A stretch of 64,000 bases of DNA from Syntrophomonadaceae bacterium. Lineage in GTDB: Bacteria; Bacillota; Syntrophomonadia; Syntrophomonadales; DTU052. The notes beneath the pieces are model-generated. The model searched no databases. It was not told the DNA's origin and saw nothing but the letters and a program-made list of their open reading frames with translations. This document shows, piece by piece, positions 52,742 to 62,241 of the stretch. How positions within the stretch are numbered: the first letter of the stretch is position 1; every line of letters starts with the position of its first letter. The translations under genes were made by a program, and so were the position numbers. The stretch spans positions 1 to 64,000 of the forward strand of contig JAAYDA010000073.1 of the NCBI GenBank assembly GCA_012729505.1, read 5' to 3'.

Positions 52742-54076
52742 TTATGTTATACGGTTTGACCTGACCCAAATATGAAGCCGGTCCGCATCTTTAATTAGCT
52801 GGTCCCGGAAATCCGGATGTGCGATGGAAATAAGCTTTTCCGCTCTTTCCCAGACAGAAAGCCCCTTTAATGATACCATTCCCCATTCAGTAGCCACAAA
52901 ATGGGTCAAAGTACGAGGCAAGGTAACAATGGTTCCCGGAGAGATAGTTGGTTTGATGCGGGAATGAGTGGTTCCATCCTTCTTCTTGAAGGTGGATGCC
53001 AGACATATAATACCTTTTCCTCCCGGGGAATCGAAAGCCGCCTTGATCAAATCCATCTGCCCGCCTGTGCCACTGATATGCCGGCCTTGAGAAGCTTCGG
53101 AGGCCACCTGTCCGTACAGATCCACTTCAATACAGTTGTTTATGGCAACAAAATCAGGATTTCGCGCGGCCACAGCAGGGGTATTGGTGTATTGTCCGCT
53201 ATGTAAGGAGCATACCGGGTTGTTATGAATAAAATCATATAGCCTCTGGCTGCCAATAGCGAAGCCGTAAACCATTTTCCCGGGATCGGTAACTTTACGT
53301 GAACCGTCGATACAACCGGCTTCGTACATATCAACATAGGCTTCCGCTAACATTTCGGTATGAACACCCAGATGCCGGATGCCTGCATCGGCGATCTTTT
53401 GGCCGACAAGATTGGGCATAGATCCGATTCCTAATTGAATGCATGAACCATCATGGATTTCATTAACGATATGCTGGGCAATGGCCGCATCACTGGCCAG
53501 GGGCGCCCCTGCCATGACTTCAACCAGAGGAGGATTTTCGCCTTCAACTATATAAGCCGCTTCGGAAATATGAACCAATTCGTTGCCGTTCCCCATAGCG
53601 GCAGGCATCTGTTCGTTGACCTCGAGGATCAGCTTCCTGGTTTTGTTTATTAGTGCCCGGCAGTAGGTTCCCTGGGGACCAACATTGAAATAACCCTTGT
53701 CATTCATGGGGCCTACGGTCATCATGGTGACATCGCTGGGTAAAGTGGAATAGATATAATCCAATTCATGAAAAGCAATGGGAAGATAGCTGCATAGGTT
53801 GCGGTCATGGTATTGCCGCTCAATTTTACTTTGATGCCAGGTATTATAAATGAAGTGTTCTCTTTCCGGATCAGCTTCAATACAGCTTATGGGAGAAAGG
53901 CAAAAGCAGCCGCGAATCTTTACTCCTTCCAGCTGGTCTTTACGGGCTGCCAAAGCGTGGTCAAGGGTAATCGGCTTGCCATTAAAGGGATTCCAATCCA
54001 CCCAATCTCCTGACTTTACAATTTCAACGGCTGCATCAGCGGTTACCAGTTTGCTGCGATAATCATTCCATACCAT
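52742..54076 (-). CDS. Acetyl-CoA hydrolase/transferase family CoA-transferase
   Basis: The 444-residue protein belongs to the class I CoA-transferases of the 4-hydroxybutyrate / butyryl-CoA:acetate type. It has WNPFNGKPITLDHALA near 28, CIQLGIGSMPNLVG near 215, and a C-domain with CIEVDLYGQVASE (likely holding the catalytic Glu), HISGTGGQMDL and PTISPGTIVTLPRT. It swaps CoA between acyl-CoA and acetate, for example to release butyrate or activate a fatty acid. It could supply substrates for the acyl-CoA operon at 3-6 kb (inference). GGAGGAAT precedes the start. Confidence 0.88.
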   Translation of the reverse strand: MVWNDYRSKLVTADAAVEIVKSGDWVDWNPFNGKPITLDHALAARKDQLEGVKIRGCFCLSPISCIEADPEREHFIYNTWHQSKIERQYHDRNLCSYLPIAFHELDYIYSTLPSDVTMMTVGPMNDKGYFNVGPQGTYCRALINKTRKLILEVNEQMPAAMGNGNELVHISEAAYIVEGENPPLVEVMAGAPLASDAAIAQHIVNEIHDGSCIQLGIGSMPNLVGQKIADAGIRHLGVHTEMLAEAYVDMYEAGCIDGSRKVTDPGKMVYGFAIGSQRLYDFIHNNPVCSLHSGQYTNTPAVAARNPDFVAINNCIEVDLYGQVASEASQGRHISGTGGQMDLIKAAFDSPGGKGIICLASTFKKKDGTTHSRIKPTISPGTIVTLPRTLTHFVATEWGMVSLKGLSVWERAEKLISIAHPDFRDQLIKDADRLHIWVRSNRIT

Positions 54077-54185
54077 CTTCAGTCATTCCTCCATGATTAT
54101 AATGTTGTCTATATTAAATTGTCAGTCAAATAAAGGATACGCCGGAATTCCTCTAACGTCAATTCTGAAGGATTAATATAGAAAA

Positions 54186-54207
54186 GCCCCGGCACGAAGG
54201 CCGGGGC
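54186..54207 (-). terminator. Terminator of the flavodiiron gene
   Basis: GCCCCGGC (54186-54193) pairs with GCCGGGGC (54200-54207). On the minus strand TTTTCTATATT follows, so it ends the flavodiiron transcript coming from 56852. Confidence 0.85.
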
Positions 54208-54242
54208 CCGTCATCGGCCTGACCAGATTGTCGATTATGAAC

Positions 54243-56852
54243 TTAGTCTACGGGATCAAACACGTTCTTCGGTGCTCCACAGACCGGACAAATATCCGGT
54301 GGTTCCGGGCCTTCATGAATATAACCGCAACGGCGGCATTTCCACTTGTTGGCTTTAGGCTTGGCACCTTTGCCCAGGGCGCGCAGAGCCGAGGTGGCCC
54401 TGACTTTAGGCGCAATAATAATAGCTCCGATCAGAACGCCGTCTTTCATGAAGTATTTCTTATAGGTGCTGGTACTGGGATCATTGATCTCAACGATCCG
54501 GGCTTCATCTGCCGTTAAATTGACTTCGCCGACGGAGAAGATTTCTTTGTCAAATACGGCCAGCAAGGTGGACAGTTTGGGCGGATCATATTCCAGCCAG
54601 TCCCCGGCGGCATTGGCGCCGGCCACGCGGGCCATGTCACTGGCCACCGACCAGAGGCCGGCCACCGTATCATTGAATTCGGCCACATCGCCGCAGGCAA
54701 ATACGTCACTGGCACTGGTGCGCATACTGGAGTCCACGACTATGCCTTTATTCACACTGATACCGGCTTCTTTAGCAAGCTCAACGTTAGGTCTGACTCC
54801 CGTCGAGAGCAGAACCAGATCACAGGGTATTTCACGTCCGTCAGCCAGTTTTACTGACGAAACCTTGCCGTCACCGATGATTTCAGAAGTTGAGGCTTCG
54901 AGATAAAGGTTGATGCCGGCTTTGGTGAGGGCGTCCTCTAACCAGGATGAAGATCCCTGATCCAGTTGACGAGGCATTAGGCGCGGCATATATTCAATTA
55001 TATTAACCTCAAATCCGCCTTCATGCAGTTCGAAAGCGGCTTCCAGTCCCAGAACTCCGCCGCCGATGATTACGGCCTTTTTTAGGCCCTGGCTGTATTC
55101 CCGGATGCGATCGGCATCCTGGAGGCTGCGCAAGGTGAATACCCCTTCCAGATCTTTGCCGGGAATCGGAGGGATATTGCAGCGCGATCCCGTGGCAACC
55201 ACCAAACGGGAGTAGGGCACGGCAGAGCCGTCGGCCAGGACAACTTTTTTGCCGGGCAGATCGAAAGAAACGATCTTAGCTGAATTGATCATTTCAATTT
55301 TGTGTTCGTTAAACCAATTGCCGGAATGGACCATCAGACTTTCATCAGCGGGCCTTTCTACCATCACTTCCGCCAAAGCGGTTCGATAATAAACGGGGAA
55401 AGGCTCTTCGGAATAAATCTTGATTGTACCGGTCCGGTCCCGTTTGCGAATGGCTTCTGCAGCGGTTAAAGCGGCAATGCCGCCGCCGGCTATGACATAG
55501 GTGTCGCCGGTGTCATTTGAGAACTCATCTTCAGCCAGAACCCGCACAAAGTTCTCTTTAGTTACTCCACAGGCCGGACATACTTCCGGGGGTTCTTCTC
55601 CCTGGAATACCTGTCCGCAAACGAGACAGCGCCAGCTGGTCTTTGATTTCGGCTGAACGAAGTCCGCCAGCTTTCGCCCGAAATTAACTCCCCATTCGTA
55701 GACTTCCTCCAATTGGGGTTCCGAGGGTTTAAAGTTGACTTTGATGCCAGGCACCACCTGCATCCGCAGGGATTTCAATCGGGTCTCGATATTGGGCACC
55801 GCCTCACCGCTCCAACCGTAGGAACCGAAAGCACCCGCCAGTTTGCCTCCGTGTACTACCGGTGACAGGCTGTTAAGGAGTTGCCAGATGGGTGGAAGGG
55901 CATCACCCACCATAGTAGGCGAGCCGATTAGCAAAGCATCCGCGGCCTCAATCTCCTTGATAACATCAGCCACCGGGGTTTCCTCCAAATCAAAGGCACG
56001 AATATCAAAATCACCCATCATGGAGACACCATCGATGATCATTTCAGCCATTGATTTGGTATAGCCGTAAGCGGACACATAAGGAACCAGAACCAAAGGC
56101 TTGTCACCCTTAGCTGCCGGTGCGCTCCATTCCCGGTAGCTGGCAAACACCTTATCCAGGTTGTAACGCAGGATAGGGCCGTGGCCGGTGCAGATAACAT
56201 CAATGGGCAAATTCTTGATTTTGTCCAGGGCTTCTGCCATGTAGGATTTGTAAGGGGCGATTATATTGTCAAAATAATACTTGAATTCCGCTAGATAATC
56301 TTCAGTGATATGGTCGTCAAACATTTCCTCACTGCTGTAATGGGCACCAAAAGCGTCACAGGTAAACAGGACCTTGTCTTCCGGACAGTAGGTGAACATC
56401 GAGTCCGGCCAATGGAGGAAGGGTGCGTCAATAAAGCGTAGGGTCTTGTCCCCCAGGGAAATGGAATCGCCATCCTTGACCTCCATTTTTTTGACATCCT
56501 GGTTGGCAATCTCCGCCAGGAAAGTATGGGCGATGGGGGTACCCACTACTATGGCCTTGGGGGCCAGCTTGAGGAACTCAACAATGGAGCCGGTGTGATC
56601 AGGCTCCGTGTGATTCAGGATCAGATAATCGATCTGGGTCGGATCGATTACGGTTTTGATGCGCTCCAGAAATTCAGGCAGGAACTTGTCTTTGACAGCT
56701 TCGATTAAAGCCACCTTTTCCGAACCTTTTACAAGGTAGGCGTTATATGTGGTTCCAAACTCAGTATTCATAACAATATCGAAGACTCTGAGTTCAGGAT
56801 CGCGCACTCCCACCCACCAGATGCCATCTTTAACCGGTAAAGCCTTGCTCAT
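54243..56852 (-). CDS. Flavodiiron protein fused to rubredoxin, NADH:rubredoxin oxidoreductase and a second rubredoxin
   Basis: The 869-residue protein has four parts. The metallo-beta-lactamase-like diiron domain (1-250) keeps all ligands: His81, Glu83, Asp85, His86, His147, Asp166 and His224. A flavodoxin-like FMN domain follows (254-400). A short-spaced rubredoxin has Cys409/412/425/428. An FAD/NAD reductase domain (about 451-800) carries VIAGGGIAALTA. The C-terminus is another short-spaced rubredoxin with Cys839/842/855/858. It should carry NADH electrons to the diiron site to reduce O2 to water (or NO), protecting the anaerobe. ATG 56852 follows TAAGGAGG. Confidence 0.92.
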   Translation of the reverse strand: MSKALPVKDGIWWVGVRDPELRVFDIVMNTEFGTTYNAYLVKGSEKVALIEAVKDKFLPEFLERIKTVIDPTQIDYLILNHTEPDHTGSIVEFLKLAPKAIVVGTPIAHTFLAEIANQDVKKMEVKDGDSISLGDKTLRFIDAPFLHWPDSMFTYCPEDKVLFTCDAFGAHYSSEEMFDDHITEDYLAEFKYYFDNIIAPYKSYMAEALDKIKNLPIDVICTGHGPILRYNLDKVFASYREWSAPAAKGDKPLVLVPYVSAYGYTKSMAEMIIDGVSMMGDFDIRAFDLEETPVADVIKEIEAADALLIGSPTMVGDALPPIWQLLNSLSPVVHGGKLAGAFGSYGWSGEAVPNIETRLKSLRMQVVPGIKVNFKPSEPQLEEVYEWGVNFGRKLADFVQPKSKTSWRCLVCGQVFQGEEPPEVCPACGVTKENFVRVLAEDEFSNDTGDTYVIAGGGIAALTAAEAIRKRDRTGTIKIYSEEPFPVYYRTALAEVMVERPADESLMVHSGNWFNEHKIEMINSAKIVSFDLPGKKVVLADGSAVPYSRLVVATGSRCNIPPIPGKDLEGVFTLRSLQDADRIREYSQGLKKAVIIGGGVLGLEAAFELHEGGFEVNIIEYMPRLMPRQLDQGSSSWLEDALTKAGINLYLEASTSEIIGDGKVSSVKLADGREIPCDLVLLSTGVRPNVELAKEAGISVNKGIVVDSSMRTSASDVFACGDVAEFNDTVAGLWSVASDMARVAGANAAGDWLEYDPPKLSTLLAVFDKEIFSVGEVNLTADEARIVEINDPSTSTYKKYFMKDGVLIGAIIIAPKVRATSALRALGKGAKPKANKWKCRRCGYIHEGPEPPDICPVCGAPKNVFDPVD

Positions 56853-57103
56853 AAAATACCTCCTTAGCATGCTGTATATATCCATTTTGCCATTTTCCAC
56901 AGATAAAGTGAAGTAAATTAACAATAGATGACGGGGGGAGGCTTTGGTTCGCACCAAAGCTGGATAGGGGAGCAAATATCAGAGCTGCGTTGAAAGCGGC
57001 GGAACCGGGCCTTGGTTCAGCTCCATAGCAATCCGGAAGATCTAATTATAGCGAGGTTTTCAGGCGGATTGGAAAAGCATTTCAAAATTAATGAAGGGCT
57101 GTA

Positions 57104-57132
57104 TTTAAAATAGGCCTTCACTGGTATATAAT
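57104..57132 (+). promoter_or_regulatory. Promoter of the glutamate dehydrogenase gene
   Basis: TTTAAA (57104-57109), a 17-base spacer and a perfect TATAAT (57127-57132) lie about 50 bases before the GTG start. Confidence 0.65.
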
Positions 57133-57180
57133 TAGATTTATTTCGCGGTTATTTTTTAAAATGTGGGGAGGACTACTTCA

Positions 57181-58467
57181 GTGAATAACAATTCATACAA
57201 TCCTTATCTGAATGCTCAGGCTCAGTTTGATCGAGTGGCGGAAATGATCGGACTGGACGAGGCAACGCGGGAATTGCTGCGGCAACCAATGAAAGAATAC
57301 CATTTCACAATTCCGGTGCGCATGGATGATGGCAGCAACAAAATATTCAACGGTTATCGTATTCAGCACAACGATGCGAGGGGACCTGCCAAAGGCGGAA
57401 TCCGTTTCCATCCTCAGGAAACTGTTGATACCGTGCGTGCGTTGTCTATGTGGATGACATGGAAATGCGCGGTCGTTGACATCCCTCTCGGCGGAGCGAA
57501 AGGCGGAATAGTTTGTGATCCGCGCAACTTGAGTGACGGCGAACAGGAACGCCTTTGCCGCGGATGGGTTCGCAAGCTTGCCAAAGATATGGGACCTTTT
57601 ATAGATGTGCCGGCTCCGGACGTTATGACGAATGCGAAACATATGCTGTGGATGCTCGATGAATTTGAAGCGATTCACGGCGGAAGATTTCCTGGATTTA
57701 TAACCGGCAAACCGGTAGGAATGGGCGGCTCCCTGGGAAGAACCGAAGCAACCGGATATGGTTTGATTTATACCGTGCGGGAAGCGCTGCGGGAGCAGGG
57801 TATTAAAATCGAAAATACTTCGGCCAGCATTCAAGGATTTGGCAATGTCGCTCAGTATGCGGCCCAGCTGTATCAGGAACTGGGCGGGCATGTGGTGTCG
57901 GTTTGCTGTTGGGATAATGAGGACAAGACCGTTTACTCATTCCATAAAGCCGAAGGCCTGGATGGCAAGATCTTGTCAGAAATGACGGATGCTTTCGGCA
58001 GCATTGATAAAGATAAAGCCCGTGATCTGGGATGCAACATGCAGGCCGGGGATGCCTGGATCGAGCAAGACGTGGATATATTGATGCCTTGTGCGATAGA
58101 AAATCAAATAACCATGAGAAATGTGGGCAAGATCAGCAAACAGGTTAAAATAATCGCTGAAGGCGCCAATGGCCCGGTTAATACCGAGGCCGATGAAATC
58201 ATCAGAAATAGCGGCATTTTTGTAATTCCTGACTTCCTGGCCAATGCCGGCGGAGTCACCTGCAGTTATTTTGAGCAGGTCCAATCTAACAACAACTATT
58301 ATTGGGAAAAGGAAGATGTGCTGCAGAAACTGGATGCCAAGATGACTTCGGCTTTTAAAGCTGTCAGCGAGCTGTCCGGAAAAAATAATATTTATATGCG
58401 CGATGCCGCGTATGTAATCTCCATTAACCGCGTAGCGCAGGCGGTCAAAATGCGCGGCTGGGTTTAA
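57181..58467 (+). CDS. gdhA: Glutamate dehydrogenase
   Basis: The 428-residue enzyme interconverts glutamate and 2-oxoglutarate plus ammonia. It has RVDDGSNKIF-like RMDDGSNKIFNG near 50, GPAKGGIRFHP and GGAKGGI with the catalytic Lys residues, PAPDVMTN near 146 and a Rossmann domain with IQGFGNVAQYAA near 220. The GTG at 57181 is chosen because GGGGAGGA lies 8 bases upstream; an in-frame GTG at 57163 is the ribosome binding site itself. Cofactor preference was not determined. Confidence 0.93.
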   Translation: MNNNSYNPYLNAQAQFDRVAEMIGLDEATRELLRQPMKEYHFTIPVRMDDGSNKIFNGYRIQHNDARGPAKGGIRFHPQETVDTVRALSMWMTWKCAVVDIPLGGAKGGIVCDPRNLSDGEQERLCRGWVRKLAKDMGPFIDVPAPDVMTNAKHMLWMLDEFEAIHGGRFPGFITGKPVGMGGSLGRTEATGYGLIYTVREALREQGIKIENTSASIQGFGNVAQYAAQLYQELGGHVVSVCCWDNEDKTVYSFHKAEGLDGKILSEMTDAFGSIDKDKARDLGCNMQAGDAWIEQDVDILMPCAIENQITMRNVGKISKQVKIIAEGANGPVNTEADEIIRNSGIFVIPDFLANAGGVTCSYFEQVQSNNNYYWEKEDVLQKLDAKMTSAFKAVSELSGKNNIYMRDAAYVISINRVAQAVKMRGWV

Positions 58468-58542
58468 TAATCTTGGGATAAGACGGGAGGATGCTTCACC
58501 ATCTCTCCCGTCCGCTCACTAAACAGATAAGGTGGTTGCTTC

Positions 58543-61500
58543 ATGAATGACGGGGAAACGAACAACCAATACCTTCTGGAGAACCTCAAGGAAAGAGCTA
58601 AAGAACTGGAATGCCTTTACCGGGTGGACGAGGTTCTGGATGACCGGCGATTGTCCCTCCCGGATATTTTTCGGGAGCTGACCCGGGTCATTCCCTCCGG
58701 CTGGCAGTTTCCGCATATCTGCAAGGCCCGGATAATCTATGAGAATTTCTGTTACCAGACACCCGGCGTCTATTCGGCTTTTTTCTCCGAGAGCAGCAAT
58801 ATAATACTGGGTGATCAGGTGGTTGGCAAAGTTGAGGTTATTTACGCCGTCAAAGTGGACAAAGGTCCGGAAGGGTTTTTTCTGGAAAAGGAACGCAAGC
58901 TTCTTAAAACGATAGCCGACCGCATTGGTTATACCATACTCCGCCGCAATATGGAAATGGTATTGCGGGAATGGAAAACTTCGCGTCCCTCGAATGGGGA
59001 AAAGAGCAGAACCAGCAACGAATGGATGGTCATGATTGATTTTGTCAGCCGGACTGACCCCGGCATGCTTCTGTATGTCTGTAAGCAGATGATCAATCAC
59101 CTGCATCGGCGCGGGGTTAAAGAGGCTGAAGAAGTCCTGTGGGATTTAGGGTCTAATTCCCGGGGATTCCTGGGAGCCGGAGAGCTTAACTATCCTTCCG
59201 AAAAGCTGACCCTGGGAAATATGGACAGCATCAGCGAGAGAACTTTTCAGATTGCTTCCCAGCATCTGAGCGATAGCGAGATAACCACCCGGCTCAGGAT
59301 TTGGATTCAGGAAGCCAAAGATTATTCCTTGATCAAAGTGGTTGACAACATCAATGCTTCGGTCAAGGAAATCGTTAAGGTTATTACCCGGTACCGCAGC
59401 ATTACCAGTCAGAGCAATCCTCACTATTCCCCCATGGAACACTGGCTGGTAGTGGCCTTGATTCGACGCTTTTTATCCGGCAAACTTGAGTTTATCAACG
59501 TGGCCCGGCAGCATCTGGTCATAGATGATTTCTACGATGTGGTCATTCGCCTCATATTTCCCGAGGGGAGCCATGGCAAGGTTGGGGGCAAGAGCACCGG
59601 CCTCTTCCTGGCGCAGCAGATTATCAGGAAGGCGGCGGAAGAAAAGCCTCTCTTGCAGGCGGTCAAGGTTCCTAAAACCTGGTATATCACGACGGATGCC
59701 AGCAAAGAATTTTTGCATTATAATAATCTCGAAGAATTAAACGTACAGAAGTACAAAGAAATGTTCGAGATCAGGATTGGTTATCCCAACATTATTCAAA
59801 TTCTGAAAAACTCTGAGTTTCCCGAGAGTATTATTAAGAGCCTGGCCATGGCCCTTGATGAATTTGGGGATAGCCCCATAATCGTCAGAAGCTCAAGTCT
59901 GCTGGAAGACCAGTTGGGGGCGGCTTTTTCGGGGAAATACAAGAGTCTTTTCCTGGCTAATCAGGGAAGCAAGCGTCAGCGCCTGGATGCCCTCATGGAT
60001 GCGATCGTCGAAGTGTATGCTTCAATTTACAGCCCTGATTCCATTCAATACCGGACGGAGCGAGGGCTGCTTGATTTCAAGGAAGAGATGGGAATTATGA
60101 TTCAGGAGGTGGTGGGGAACAAGATTGGGCCTTACTATCTGCCGTTATTTGCCGGGGTGGCATTCAGCAACAATGAGTTTCGGTGGTCACCTCGAATTGA
60201 GCGGGAAGACGGTCTGGTGCGAATGGTGATGGGACTCGGCACTCGGGCGGTTGACCGGTTGAGTGATGATTTTCCGGTGCTGATTTCCCCGGGGCGCCCC
60301 GGGCTTCGGGTCAACCAGGTCCCCGAAGAAGTGAAGCGGTATTCTCCCAAGAAAGTGGATGTCATCAATCTGGAGAAGAATGTCTTTGAAACTGTCGAGA
60401 TTGCATCGCTGGTGAAAGAATATGGGAAGTTTATTCCCGAGGCTCACCGGATTTTTTCCGTTTATCAGCGGGATCATATCAAAAAAGCGATGGCCTTCGA
60501 TATGGACTTTGAGCGCGACGATCTGGTGGTGACATTTGACGGCCTGATAAACGATACCTCGTTTGTCAAGACGGTAGATCTTATCCAGAGAAACCTCCGG
60601 GAAAAGCTGGGATTTCCGGTTGATATCGAATTCGCTTCGGATGGCAGCAATTTTTACCTTTTGCAGTGCCGGCCGCAAAGTTTTGGCCGGGACAACGCTC
60701 CGGCTGCCATCCCCAAAGATATTGCGGCTCAGAATGTGATTTTCTCAGCCCGGCGCTATATTGCGAACGGCATAATTACGGATATTTCTCATATTGTATA
60801 TGTTGATCCCGAGGAATATAGCCGTCTCCGGGAGCTTGACGACCTGATGAACGTAGGCAAGGCAGTGGGGATGTTAAACTTCCTGCTTCCCCGACAACGA
60901 TTTATTCTGATGGGACCGGGCCGATGGGGGAGTCGGGGCGATATTAAACTGGGGGTACAGGTCAGTTACTCGGATATCAATAATACGGCGGCTCTGATCG
61001 AGATAGCTATGCAGAGATCGAACTATGTTCCGGATCTTTCTTTCGGGACTCACTTCTTTCAGGATTTGGTGGAGGCCAATATTCGCTATTTGCCTCTTTA
61101 TCCGGATGACGGCGGCGTACTTTTCAATCGGAGTTTTTTGACCAGATCCGAGAACATCCTGGCCCGGCTTCTGCCTGAATTCAAATATTTAGAAAATGTA
61201 GTCCGCGTCATAGACGTTCCCATGGTCGCGGACGGCAAAATACTTAATATTTCCATGAACGCTGATCTCGAGGAGGCACTTGGTTATCTTGCCTCCTATT
61301 CGGGGGAGGGAATTCCGGGCTACAGCGAAGCGGAAGATAAAAAAGCGGTGAAGTCCAGTGAACCTTATGCGGACGACCGATTCTGGCGCTGGCGTCACTA
61401 TATGGCAGAGAAAGTGGCCGCAAGACTGGACGCTCAGCAATTCGGGGTAAAGAATATTTATCTGTTTGGCAGCAGCAACAACGGTACAGCCGGTCCCGGC

Positions 61501-61743
61501 AGCGATATTGATCTGCTGGTCCATTTCGTCGGAACGCCGGAGCAGCGGGAGGAACTGATGACCTGGTTCGAAGGTTGGAGCATGTGCCTGGCGGAGATGA
61601 ATTATTTGAAAACCGGCTACACTTCGGAAGGATTGCTGGATGTCCATGTAGTGACAGATAACGATATTGACCAGAAGACATCTTACGCAGCCAAAATCAA
61701 TGCTATTACTGACCCGGCCCTACTGCTGGAGATGAAAAACTGA
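58543..61743 (+). CDS. Large GAF-like / PEP-synthase ATP-grasp / nucleotidyltransferase fusion
   Basis: The 1066-residue protein has a GAF-like N-domain (about 15-150), a helical linker, and a pyruvate-phosphate-dikinase-type ATP-binding domain (about 340-720, with GKVGGKSTGLFLAQ, IVRSSSLLEDQLGAAFSGKY near 445, and FYLLQCRPQS near 703). A ~200-residue segment of unknown fold follows (GPGRWGSRGDIKLGVQVSYS). The C-terminus is a nucleotidyltransferase (YLFGSSNNGTAGPGSDIDLL near 972). There is no swivelling phospho-His domain or PEP barrel, so it is not PEP synthase or PPDK. It could be a nucleotide-dependent regulator or modification enzyme. It lies 75 bases after gdhA on the same strand. Confidence 0.75.
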   Translation: MNDGETNNQYLLENLKERAKELECLYRVDEVLDDRRLSLPDIFRELTRVIPSGWQFPHICKARIIYENFCYQTPGVYSAFFSESSNIILGDQVVGKVEVIYAVKVDKGPEGFFLEKERKLLKTIADRIGYTILRRNMEMVLREWKTSRPSNGEKSRTSNEWMVMIDFVSRTDPGMLLYVCKQMINHLHRRGVKEAEEVLWDLGSNSRGFLGAGELNYPSEKLTLGNMDSISERTFQIASQHLSDSEITTRLRIWIQEAKDYSLIKVVDNINASVKEIVKVITRYRSITSQSNPHYSPMEHWLVVALIRRFLSGKLEFINVARQHLVIDDFYDVVIRLIFPEGSHGKVGGKSTGLFLAQQIIRKAAEEKPLLQAVKVPKTWYITTDASKEFLHYNNLEELNVQKYKEMFEIRIGYPNIIQILKNSEFPESIIKSLAMALDEFGDSPIIVRSSSLLEDQLGAAFSGKYKSLFLANQGSKRQRLDALMDAIVEVYASIYSPDSIQYRTERGLLDFKEEMGIMIQEVVGNKIGPYYLPLFAGVAFSNNEFRWSPRIEREDGLVRMVMGLGTRAVDRLSDDFPVLISPGRPGLRVNQVPEEVKRYSPKKVDVINLEKNVFETVEIASLVKEYGKFIPEAHRIFSVYQRDHIKKAMAFDMDFERDDLVVTFDGLINDTSFVKTVDLIQRNLREKLGFPVDIEFASDGSNFYLLQCRPQSFGRDNAPAAIPKDIAAQNVIFSARRYIANGIITDISHIVYVDPEEYSRLRELDDLMNVGKAVGMLNFLLPRQRFILMGPGRWGSRGDIKLGVQVSYSDINNTAALIEIAMQRSNYVPDLSFGTHFFQDLVEANIRYLPLYPDDGGVLFNRSFLTRSENILARLLPEFKYLENVVRVIDVPMVADGKILNISMNADLEEALGYLASYSGEGIPGYSEAEDKKAVKSSEPYADDRFWRWRHYMAEKVAARLDAQQFGVKNIYLFGSSNNGTAGPGSDIDLLVHFVGTPEQREELMTWFEGWSMCLAEMNYLKTGYTSEGLLDVHVVTDNDIDQKTSYAAKINAITDPALLLEMKN

Positions 61744-61776
61744 GACGAGGAAACCCCTTGGTCTCTGCGCTCAAAG

Positions 61777-61840
61777 CCAGAACCAAAGGTTTGTCATCCC
61801 CAACTGCCGGTGCGCTCCATTCCCGGCAGCCGGCAAACAC
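61777..61840 (-). pseudogene. Fragment of a second flavodiiron gene
   Basis: These 64 bases align without gaps to 56087-56150 inside the flavodiiron gene, with 57 identities and only transitions. On the minus strand they read VFAGCREWSAPAVGDDKPLV against VFASYREWSAPAAKGDKPLV. No further homology continues on either side. Confidence 0.7.
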
Positions 61841-62118
61841 TGACGCGGTAACCGCATCGATAGTAAACGATGCGGTTTTTATCGTACCTATAAGGCTATA
61901 TATCCCCGATTTGCCGGGGGATACAGAGCTTTATCTTGATTTGCTGCGAAACTCAAGCTAAAGGATGATGTTTGGGGGAGTAGGGCCCCTGTTATTTTGT
62001 TGGAAATCACGGATGGATTCCAACAAAATTTGCCAAAGATATTGACATTTGGCAGGGAATTGCAGGTAAATAGCGAAAGGCTTGTACTAAGAAGGTCGAA
62101 GTAAGGGAGTATCAAGCT
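61841..62118. other. Intergenic region with partial CRISPR-type repeat
   Basis: Apart from the repeat at 61875-61895 and a CCGCATCG/CGATGCGG hairpin (about 61852-61875), no gene or clear signal is seen. Confidence 0.5.
61875..61895 (+). repeat. Partial CRISPR-type repeat
   Basis: The 21 bases beginning GTTTTTATCGTACCTATAAG match the first 21 of the 30-base repeat at 63766-63795 exactly; the GAAAC end is missing. No spacer array is attached. Confidence 0.55.
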
Positions 62119-62241
62119 ATGCGCATTAATGTTGAGTTAACCTGTGACCAAGAACTCAAATTGTGCTTGGAGGTTCAGAATTACGAAATAGTCTCTCACT
62201 CTTCTTTTGTAGGTGTTCATGAGGTAGAGGTGGCTATATGA
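62119..62241 (+). CDS. Small protein upstream of the hicA remnant
   Basis: A 40-residue frame from ATG 62119, after AAGGGAG, overlaps the hicA start by 4 bases (ATGA). It reads MRINVELTCDQELKLCLEVQ and ends EVEVAI. It is too short for a usual HicB antitoxin and shows no motif. It could be a minimal partner or a fragment. Confidence 0.4.
   Translation: MRINVELTCDQELKLCLEVQNYEIVSHSSFVGVHEVEVAI

Noticed and set aside
52577-52759. Second frame overlapping the Cys-rich protein gene
   Set aside because: It is shifted against a Cys-patterned gene with a normal start and gives a low-complexity product.
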